Assembly (NCBI GenBank): GCA_023256375.1
Contig: JAGDXE010000009.1
Coordinates: 1 to 47,074 of the forward strand
Source: Thermoproteati archaeon
GTDB taxonomy: Archaea > Thermoproteota > Thermoprotei_A > Marsarchaeales > UBA168
Length of the DNA: 47,074 nucleotides
Reading direction: 5' to 3'
Under the pieces are notes generated by a model, which saw only the letters and a list, made by a program, of their open reading frames with translations, had not been told where the DNA came from and did not search any database. A program made the position numbers and the translations under genes. Each line of letters begins with the position of its first letter. Position 1 is the first letter of the stretch. Shown here piece after piece: positions 1-7,349 of this stretch.

Positions 1-496
1 GTTAATCCGAAGCTCATAGTCCGCTCAATTCCCTGGTGGTAGGGCACCACGAATTCGCCCCACGCTCGGCCTGGGAAAGCACTTGCCGGTCCGTTCGCGG
101 GGGCCTCCTGTTTCGGGAGCAGTAGAATGCTAAACGCAACTGAGCTTAAATAATCAGCACCTTAACGCAGGAGAGCTTCTGGCAGTACCATATTATAAGA
201 AGTAGCCCTCATATTAAGCCAAAGGCCGCCTTTTTCCATAACGCTGAAAGCCGTTAAGATATCGGTAAATTGGCACATTAGTCAAAATGGTATATTTGGA
301 TCCTACTGGGTTTTAGCCAAAACTCTGGGTCACAGCGCACTTTCTCGTTCCAATATTGCATGTAAAAAAGGCGCACAAAATCCCTGACTTCAAAAAATTT
401 TATTGATACTACTATATGAAAAGGGGTCGCAATAAAATCGATAAAAAATCAACTGCTTTGATAAATTACCGTTTCTGGGTAATCACGCGTGCCTTA

Positions 497-889
497 CTAC
501 ATCCCTGGATAACTCAAATCTTTCGCCAAAGCCAGCAAATAAAGCACGGCATCAGATTCTTTCCCCGTTCTATTAGGGTGTTTCCATCCTTCGCTTGCAC
601 CCTTTATGCATTTTTCCAGTTTGTCCCTATCACCTATACCCATGTTAATAAATGCCCGAGCTAGACTCACCATTAGATCTGATTTATTGGCCGAGACCAA
701 AATCTTTAGTTGGTAAGCAAAGGTCTGCGGGCCCTCCCCCACGCAAATGCCAGTATTTTCCTGACCAATAACCAGACTAGATAGCGCTCTCTCAAGCAAA
801 GACGAAACGGTAGAGTTGTGCTCAATAGCAAATATCTTTACTTTTTTCCAGACCTCATCAGATATCGTGAAGCTAGTACTTACCTTCAT
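497..889 (-). CDS. Ribbon-helix-helix-like small DNA-binding protein with uncharacterised C-terminal region
   Basis: ORF 497..952; most plausible start is the internal ATG at 889 (MKVSTSFTISDEVWKKVKIFAIEHNSTVSSLLERAL), an RHH-like N-terminus. Confidence 0.55.
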   Translation of the reverse strand: MKVSTSFTISDEVWKKVKIFAIEHNSTVSSLLERALSSLVIGQENTGICVGEGPQTFAYQLKILVSANKSDLMVSLARAFINMGIGDRDKLEKCIKGASEGWKHPNRTGKESDAVLYLLALAKDLSYPGM

Positions 890-1699
890 AATAGAAATGG
901 TATGTACCAATTTAAGTATTCCGTAGAATTCGTAAGAATCCGGAACGCACAACAGGCTTATTCTGCCGAAACCTGCAGTTGGCCCAAACTAGCCACCCCA
1001 TAAAAAAGTAAGGCGAAAAATCTAAACCATATACAAAATCGGTTTATTTCACCAGATTTCAAATCCGAAATAAATGGAATACGCAGAAACAGGACCGCCT
1101 TTATTGCAATGCATTCAATAAGAGCACCGTAAATTTAATGCTTTTAAATCCACATGCAGACAATTTTACAAATTTCGCTCAAAGATAAAATCCGAAAGAT
1201 TCTGTTTAACTTTTCGAATCCTGCTTGTCATAGAATACACCATATAACTAAAACGGAGCAGGACAAAAACACAAGATCCCGCCCTAATGGACGAAGCCTC
1301 TGAATCTATCGCATGAGACTCGCGATTTCACCCGAAAGATTAACTAACTTAATTTCAAATTAACGATTTTTTTGTTAAAACGATTATAAGCTGTAAAGGT
1401 ACGCTACATAACCTCAAAAGATAAATATGGCATCACGCACCTCGAGTGCTTTGAAGTAAACCGCATAAACCTCCCAAACTTCAACAAACCCGCCTTAAGC
1501 CACGGCTTAAGCTGCGGCTTCGAGTGCTAATGCGCAAGCACCGCGTAACTAGAACAAACAATTAAGCTACCGGCGTAGTTTTTACTAGACTGATTTTGAC
1601 ACACGACTTACTATCGCGTAGCCCATGCAGCAATCAGAAAGAGATATCCCGCCCAGAAAGAACAGTACGTTAAAACGCCTGCCACACGTCGCTACACGC

Positions 1700-1749
1700 A
1701 AGAGCACCGCCGAGCCATCTCCACAAATGCGATGCCCCATTACCCCAAC
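1700..1749 (-). pseudogene. Possible relic of a TnpB C-terminal tail
   Basis: Minus strand GTTGGGGTAATGGGGCATCGCATTTGTGGAGATGGC (VGVMGHRICGDGS) aligns to the relic at 21836-21953 (GTTGG...TGTGGAGATG) and to the general TnpB tail pattern GIHACGD. Confidence 0.3.
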
Positions 1750-2939
1750 ACTAACCGGATCACCCCCTTAACACGCCCTTTCAAAAAGCACTTTCACACT
1801 CGCCAGAAAAAAGTATAATTATCTCAAACGAAGCCCCAAAATCAGCATACGCGCCATAACTTTAACCTACGTGGAACGACAAGCCGAAAATTCCAGCTAC
1901 ATACTCATAAGGCCCCTGGCACTAAGTATTATTTAACTATGTATTACTACGTTTTGCTTTGTCACTCACAATATTATATAGTGATACATCGTATTACTAT
2001 GATAAACGATGCTAATCTAAAGAACTACTAGACCCCGAGTTGCAACTTGCGGAAATAAAATAAAGTTACTGCAAAAATCTATTAAAACGAGCCACAGGCT
2101 GCATAAGCTCTATGATAATTATACTTTAAAAATGCTTCCAATTGCAAACAATCAGGCTTCTTCCCGATGGACCACTATACGAGCGAAGTAAGAAGTCTTT
2201 GGCTAATAATGCCAGAATACTCAAGAATTTACACAGATCCTAAAGAGGTGCTGTTACATAAAGGATTTATCTTAATCCCTAACTTTTAATCATAAAAATC
2301 GATGGTAAACTTAGAATTTATGGGAAACGTCCGACACGGCACTGAGAAGTCAGCCATTAATAATACGGGCAGGAACGCATGAAACGCCAATAAAAACATA
2401 TCATGGCTTCTTAGTGCTCCTATACGGTGATCACAGACACGCTACTGAGATGCTTTGAAGTGAACTCCGCCCCATTGTGATTGAAATCACATAACACCAC
2501 ATGGCCTTCCGCTAAGCGGCAAGCTGGTAGAACGCGAACACATCTCCCAACAAGAACCAGAGCCGAAAATGATATATATGTGCAAATAGTTAGACATAGT
2601 CATGTGTGCTCGCTTTCACGCTGATCGTTTCCACCATTATATTGGGGACTTTCGGCGTCGGGGAAGCGCTTCACACTGAATAGCCCATGCAAATTATAGT
2701 ATTATATAGAATTTACTATCGGATGTAACGCTCAATCGTTCAACAGCGGGATTGAAAAATACTTTCTAAGGGCCTCAATGCATCCCTGGGGACCCAGAAT
2801 TTATGTGGACCAGGTAACGATAAGCACTTTCGGATAAGGGGGATATCAGTCTTATATGTTACCGAATTATGGAGGAAAATAGTATTATGCATATAATAAT
2901 GGATTGATATAAACCTTAATTGCAAACGGGAATAATTAT

Positions 2940-3241
2940 GGAGGTAGCGAGATATCGAATGGCTGTCGGCCAAATGGCTGAGGAAACTCCGCCCGCGCCG
3001 CGGGACCGGAGCGCTGGAAAGCGCATGGCGAGAGCCATACAACGGGCGCAGAAACAGAGACACGCGGTAAGAATATGAGGAGGAAGCATAATTGCAGACG
3101 ATCTTCCGTGGTGGTGAAAAGGCCTGGCTCCGGCGCGCAAGGGCAAGCGTCACCCATGATAACCGCGGGGAGGTGAAGGTAGCCCGCTTAGTTAAATGCC
3201 ATTTAAAACAGAAGGCGGGTTACGGGTATCACGCTGCCTCC
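2940..3241 (+). ncRNA. rnpB: RNase P RNA (archaeal)
   Basis: P1: GGAGGUAGCG(a)GAUAUC at 5' pairs with GGUAUC(a)CGCUGCCUCC at 3'. CR-I-like GAGGAAACUCCGCCC; GCAGAAACAGAGACACG; GGUGGUGAAAAGGCC; GCCCGCUUAGUUAAAUGCC; CR-V ACAGAAGGCGGGUUACGG. CCGCC of CR-I pairs with GGCGG of CR-V (P4). GC-rich in an AT-rich surround. Confidence 0.87.
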
Positions 3242-3746
3242 TTTCTAATTCGCGAAGTTGCACGCTTACGACATCGCTAGAAGTTGAGCACGCCGAGTAT
3301 TCATCCAATAATCTTTTGTTAATTTCCATAAAATGAGAACCCCACCTAAAAGCACTGAGTATTGAAATTGCTTCCGGTATATGCCCTGTTATGTAAAGAG
3401 CAGCAGCTGCAGCCTCAGCAGTAGAAAGCGTCATCGGCTGATCTTGCTTAACTGGGTTACCAGCTACTAAAAACGGAAGGGCCCGCCTTTCTTTATTCTT
3501 TATCTTCGGAAACATGTTGCGCACGTGCTCCCACGAAGCATCTATTAATGCTAGACCATACTTCGATATAATAACTTCGTCACTAGAAGATAGAGCGTAC
3601 TCAGAAAAAGGGTCCAGAAGCAATGCCCGTCTAGGTAGGGCAGAGCGCGTCCTCACTATAGTTGCTAAACCAAACTTAGATAGTCTGACGGCGGTACACA
3701 TGTGGGGATTATCATCACCCACCCTATAAATCCAGATCTTAGTCAA
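3192..3746 (-). CDS. tsr3: Tsr3-family rRNA aminocarboxypropyltransferase (DUF367)
   Basis: DPFSEYALSSSDEVIISKYGLALIDASWEHVR...RALPFLVAGNPVKQDQPMTLSTAEAAAAALYITGH...F.WGSHFMEINKRLLDEYS is typical of the family. TTG start. Confidence 0.85.
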   Translation of the reverse strand: MTKIWIYRVGDDNPHMCTAVRLSKFGLATIVRTRSALPRRALLLDPFSEYALSSSDEVIISKYGLALIDASWEHVRNMFPKIKNKERRALPFLVAGNPVKQDQPMTLSTAEAAAAALYITGHIPEAISILSAFRWGSHFMEINKRLLDEYSACSTSSDVVSVQLRELERRQRDTRNPPSVLNGI

Positions 3747-3887
3747 CGTAAATAGTGATTCGCTCCTTTTAAAATTAACGTAAATGGTCCTAGCGGCTTA
3801 GGAAAAATAGGGATTAAACCATGAGCGAAGCTTTATAAATCATACCGAGGGGGATAAATATATATTCTACCGCAGGTATATATTGCA

Positions 3888-4124
3888 TTGGCTTCCGCAT
3901 ACGTTGTTATAAATACAGAGATCGGCGGCGAAGAAGAAACACTGGCGCAACTAAAAAAAATTCCTCAGGTAAAAGAAGCGCATGAAGTATATGGGGTATA
4001 TGACATCATTGTAAAGATAGAAGCTCCCACACTAGAGGCACTTAAAGACACGGTCACGAACCAGATAAGGAAGATAGACAAAGTTAGATCAACTCTTACG
4101 ATGATCGTAACTGAAGAAAAATGA
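3888..4124 (+). CDS. Stand-alone Lrp/AsnC ligand-binding (RAM) domain protein
   Basis: 78 aa: AYVVINTEIGGEEETLAQLKKIPQVKEAHEVYGVYDIIVKIEAPTLEALKDTVTNQIRKIDKVRSTLTMIV; TTG start. Confidence 0.85.
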   Translation: MASAYVVINTEIGGEEETLAQLKKIPQVKEAHEVYGVYDIIVKIEAPTLEALKDTVTNQIRKIDKVRSTLTMIVTEEK

Positions 4125-4167
4125 TTTTTTTTTAGGTACATGCGAGATTTGTGGCAGCTTCAGTCCA

Positions 4168-4383
4168 TTGAATAGATGCTCCTTGTGCGGCAGACTTGTG
4201 TGCGACAAAGACTTCAATAAAGAAAAGGGTATATGCAAAGTATGCGAGGAGACGTTATGCGAAATCTGTGGAAGCAAGCTATCAATAGGTACCTGTAAGG
4301 TATGCGGCAGACTTGTGTGCGAAGACGATTCCAAAAGACAAAAAGATGGGTCACTAATTTGCCTGAAATGCTTAAATGGATAG
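4168..4383 (+). CDS. Small multi-CxxC zinc-ribbon protein; N-terminus probably extends upstream (see T9 finding)
   Basis: CSLCGRLVC...CKVCEETLCEICGS...CKVCGRLVC...CLKC; open frame upstream reads GTCEICGSFSPLN. Confidence 0.6.
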   Translation: MNRCSLCGRLVCDKDFNKEKGICKVCEETLCEICGSKLSIGTCKVCGRLVCEDDSKRQKDGSLICLKCLNG

Positions 4384-5651
4384 GTTTAGATGATACAGAT
4401 TCTTATTCAGGAGGCTGCACTACTTGGATTGCAACTAGATTACTTATAGATAATATCAATAACGTACTAGATTTCCCCTACCTCATACGGTTAAATCCTG
4501 AAATCCCTTGGAAAACCAGGGGCAACGGGGCTCTAGCTCTTAAATTACGGATTACTGACGAAGACGCAGAGCTCCGCGTAAAGGACTTCATATTGAAGAA
4601 CTCAAGAATGGAAGGGAAGACGAGCCCTGGTATAATTATTTGCAGACAAAAGATAGCGCTCGATTTTTTTGCTGATAAAACTCTTAAAGATATCGTGACA
4701 AAAAGATTGTTAGAAAACGCGTTATCGCAGATACAAGACGCGGAGATTTATTTTATAGATGACCGGAAGAGGGGGTTAATTGGCGCAATCGCGGCGGTAA
4801 GCCATCAATGGAAGGACTATACGTACGAGCTAATAGCCTATAGGTCTGACCCAGGCAATGAACGCGCACAAAATCTTGTTGATGTATTATATTTAGATTC
4901 TTTTACCTCACCAATAACCTTCTTAAACTTTGATCGCGAGGAAGGAAAACCCCTTATATACCCTCATGGACCAGACCCAGTATTATTTGGGATCAGAGGC
5001 GAAGACCCAAACGTCCTAATGGCTTCATTCAACTTAATATCTAATAGGGCACAAATGTGGGCTGTATTTAAAACAAATCAAGCCACAAATGAACACATAA
5101 TCCCAATAACTGAACTCACTTTTGCTAGGCCGTACACTACAGTAAGCCTAACAGTTTATTTAATAAAAGAGCCCCAAATAGTTAGAGGGGGGCACGTGAT
5201 CTTGCAGATCAAGGACGCGAAAGGAAACTCAGCCGAAGCAATAGTCTACAGGCAGACGGTAACCCTCAATCGTGCAGCTAGAGAGCTAATGCCTGGAGAT
5301 AAGTTATTTATTTGGGGTGCAGTACGCCCCGATGCGCGCTCTCTCACCATAAACATACATGGCTTTCGTCCTATTAGTTTAGTTCAAATGGAGTACTCGG
5401 TTCCAAAATGCCCACTTTGCGGCCGTAGCATGCGCAAAACAAACATGGCGACCTTCGAATGCGAAAGATGCAAAACAAAATCTCACGCTTTTGCAGTTAT
5501 TCCGTTAAAGCGCCAGCTACTAGAAGGTAAAGACTATCTTCCATCGCCTTCATCGTTCAAGCATTTGATGAAACCTTGGTCTCGCCGCCCGTTGCAATTA
5601 GCGTTTAAATATTCATCAAAATATTACGGCTCAAGAGCTTCCCGCTCATAA
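4368..5651 (+). CDS. tiaS: tRNA(Ile2) 2-agmatinylcytidine synthetase TiaS
   Basis: MLKWIGLDDTDSYSGGCTTWIATRL...RLNPEIPWKTRGNGALAL...; C-terminal zinc ribbon CPLCGRSM...CERCKTK. Start trimmed to ATG 4368 from the ORF-track start 4302. Confidence 0.9.
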   Translation: MLKWIGLDDTDSYSGGCTTWIATRLLIDNINNVLDFPYLIRLNPEIPWKTRGNGALALKLRITDEDAELRVKDFILKNSRMEGKTSPGIIICRQKIALDFFADKTLKDIVTKRLLENALSQIQDAEIYFIDDRKRGLIGAIAAVSHQWKDYTYELIAYRSDPGNERAQNLVDVLYLDSFTSPITFLNFDREEGKPLIYPHGPDPVLFGIRGEDPNVLMASFNLISNRAQMWAVFKTNQATNEHIIPITELTFARPYTTVSLTVYLIKEPQIVRGGHVILQIKDAKGNSAEAIVYRQTVTLNRAARELMPGDKLFIWGAVRPDARSLTINIHGFRPISLVQMEYSVPKCPLCGRSMRKTNMATFECERCKTKSHAFAVIPLKRQLLEGKDYLPSPSSFKHLMKPWSRRPLQLAFKYSSKYYGSRASRS

Positions 5652-6042
5652 AATAGTATCATATACAAAGTATTGGCATCTGGGCCCACTTTACAAATCA
5701 CCAATTCAGCCAGCTAGGACTTCGATAAGATTTTTAACGAATATAGACAACATAAAATCGTATAATAGGCAACAAAATCGCGAATCCCCACAAGAAGCAA
5801 TCTGAAAAAAATTTCCGACTTTCGAAATTCTAAGCCTTAGTATTATATCAATGATACTAATATCGACTACTTTCACCATACCCTCTTCATAAGCTTTTAA
5901 ATTTCGGACCGAAAAGTAAGTAAGAGCCCGCCCGCTGCCGTCCTTAGTACCCTGCACGCATGTGCAATATGTCTATTTATATAGACACAGCCGTATAAAA
6001 AAGGCCTTACTACTGTGTAAGATAAAGGTTTTGTAAAGGATT

Positions 6043-6116
6043 AGCGAGGCGAGGATTTGAACCTCGGATCTCAGGGTTATGAGCCCTGCGAGATAACCTG
6101 GCTTCTCTACCTCGCT
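6043..6116 (-). tRNA. tRNA-Met (anticodon CAT), initiator-like
   Basis: AGCGAGG-TAGAGAAGCCAGGTTATCTCGCAGGGCTCATAACCCTGAGATCCGAGGTTCAAATCCTCGCCTCGCT: acceptor, anticodon stem GGGCTCATAACCC and T-arm all pair; A1:U72 suggests initiator. Confidence 0.92.
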
Positions 6117-6193
6117 GAGGATAAAGAAAGCGGATTTTTAAGCTTTCTCTATTAACAGTTTTCAACTGATATTAGATGAAAAAAACGCCTTAG

Positions 6194-6214
6194 ACCCCCC
6201 TATTTCGGGTGGAG
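6194..6214. repeat. Left arm of a 21-bp perfect inverted repeat
   Basis: acccccctatttcgggtggag; exact reverse complement at 6842-6862. Confidence 0.9.
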
Positions 6215-6323
6215 CGGTTGGAAACCTTATTATCAAAAACAGCCGATTCAAATAATTGCATGAGGCGTTAACTCATTAACACATTTACAGCAACGCGTAA
6301 ATATAGCGTTAACGGGATTAGAA

Positions 6324-6689
6324 GTGGCCGTGAAGCCCAAGGTAAAGGTTGAAATCACTGATGAAAAGGGCGGAAAAATAACCCTCATGATGAGTGGGAA
6401 TTATGACCCAGAAAAAATTCAAAAATTAATGCAGGTTTTGAGCCAAGATGCAGAACCGCAAAACCCAACACAAGATGAACGCGGCACGTTAATCGACCTA
6501 CTATATGAGGCGGTCCAATTTTTCGGTGAAAGGTGGTTTGATAGCAAAAGCGCAAAAGAACTGCTAGAACAACGTTACGGCAAGAACGTTTCACTTCCCC
6601 TAGTATCAACTTACCTAAGTAGGATGAAAGATGGTGGCAGACTCCTGAGTCGCGGTAACCGCGTCCACAGAGAATACCACTTAACATGA
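6324..6689 (+). CDS. Small protein with predicted C-terminal winged-helix/HTH
   Basis: GTG start; 121 aa; C-terminal SAKELLEQRYGKNVSLPLVSTYLSRMKDGGRLLSRGNRVHREYHL resembles a wHTH. Confidence 0.55.
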   Translation: MAVKPKVKVEITDEKGGKITLMMSGNYDPEKIQKLMQVLSQDAEPQNPTQDERGTLIDLLYEAVQFFGERWFDSKSAKELLEQRYGKNVSLPLVSTYLSRMKDGGRLLSRGNRVHREYHLT

Positions 6690-6692
6690 AGT

Positions 6693-6724
6693 ACGGGAGG
6701 GAACTTCCGCGCCTTAACCCCCGT
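6693..6724. repeat. 32-bp exact repeat, copy 1 (candidate IS200/IS605-type element end)
   Basis: acgggagggaacttccgcgccttaacccccgt, identical to 20220-20251. Confidence 0.9.
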
Positions 6725-6780
6725 TGGAGTTAAAATGATCAAATTTATACCCCCACCCGTGCTTTTCTACTGGAATCAAG

Positions 6781-7140
6781 TTGCCTGGTAAACCAAATAA
6801 AAAAAATAAAAAAAATAAAAAAAATAAAAAATTAGATACGTCTCCACCCGAAATAGGGGGGTGGGGGTCCTTTGAGCCAGTAGAGTTGGTTTCTCCGGCC
6901 GCCAGGAAAATGATCTTGTCCTTTCTCGTTAAGAATGACAGTAAAACCTCCTTAAGTCATCAACTCATGCTACCGCGTTCTACGCTGTACTTGTACCTCG
7001 CCCCAGGAGGGGCCGCTCCCAAAGACCCTGTTATGAATAAAATCTTGCAATACGCGATAAGCAGATACCCGCTGGAGATCAAGAGTATATTAAGAGATTC
7101 TGCTAGTTACCTCGAATATTACGTAAACGGGCTGGATTAG
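6781..7140 (+). CDS. Small HTH-like protein with N-terminal Lys/Asn repeat
   Basis: TTG start; MPGKPNKKNKKNKKNKKLDTS... then RKMILSFLVKNDSKTSLSHQLMLPRSTLYLYLAPGGAAPKDPVMNKILQYA, HTH-like. Confidence 0.5.
   Translation: MPGKPNKKNKKNKKNKKLDTSPPEIGGWGSFEPVELVSPAARKMILSFLVKNDSKTSLSHQLMLPRSTLYLYLAPGGAAPKDPVMNKILQYAISRYPLEIKSILRDSASYLEYYVNGLD
6796..6831 (+). repeat. 4 x 9-nt tandem repeat (AATAAAAAA)
   Basis: Read directly; encodes (NKK)4 in ORF 6781. Confidence 0.9.
6842..6862. repeat. Right arm of a 21-bp perfect inverted repeat (inside ORF 6781-7140)
   Basis: ctccacccgaaataggggggt; reverse complement of 6194-6214. Confidence 0.9.
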
Positions 7141-7349
7141 CTTGTCGGATCGGCTCTTAAATCAGCCACATCTGGGCGTTCCCTAGCAATATTATTACTT
7201 AATAGCACCTAACTCATAGTATTGCTGTGAGCTTTTGAACGAATCTAAGAAAACACCTATATCAGACTTAATTAGTGCTCTTGGTGTGACTAACGCTTCT
7301 AGAATACGTACCTACAATCCTTGCTGACATAGCCTTTTCATGGTGGCGC

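Noticed and set aside
2740-3153. Minus-strand ORFs of 137, 76 and 73 aa (2740-3157)
   Set aside because: They are antisense to the RNase P RNA and have no protein-like features; the openness comes from GC-rich RNA sequence.
4089-4334. Minus-strand 81-aa ORF (HTSLPHT repeats)
   Set aside because: Antisense shadow of the duplicated zinc-ribbon coding sequence.
5706-5957. Minus-strand 83-aa ORF
   Set aside because: No recognisable motif and weak coding character; insufficient support.
5660-6043. Integration of an element at the tRNA-Met 3' end
   Set aside because: No second copy of the tRNA 3' segment (gcgaggatttgaacctcgg) was found in the window, and no integrase.
6385-6687. Minus-strand 100-aa ORF
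   Set aside because: Antisense to the better-supported ORF 6324-6689.
6796-6831. Short regular repeats as a possible CRISPR array
   Set aside because: Contiguous 9-nt coding repeats without spacers; no repeat-spacer pattern or cas genes found in the window.
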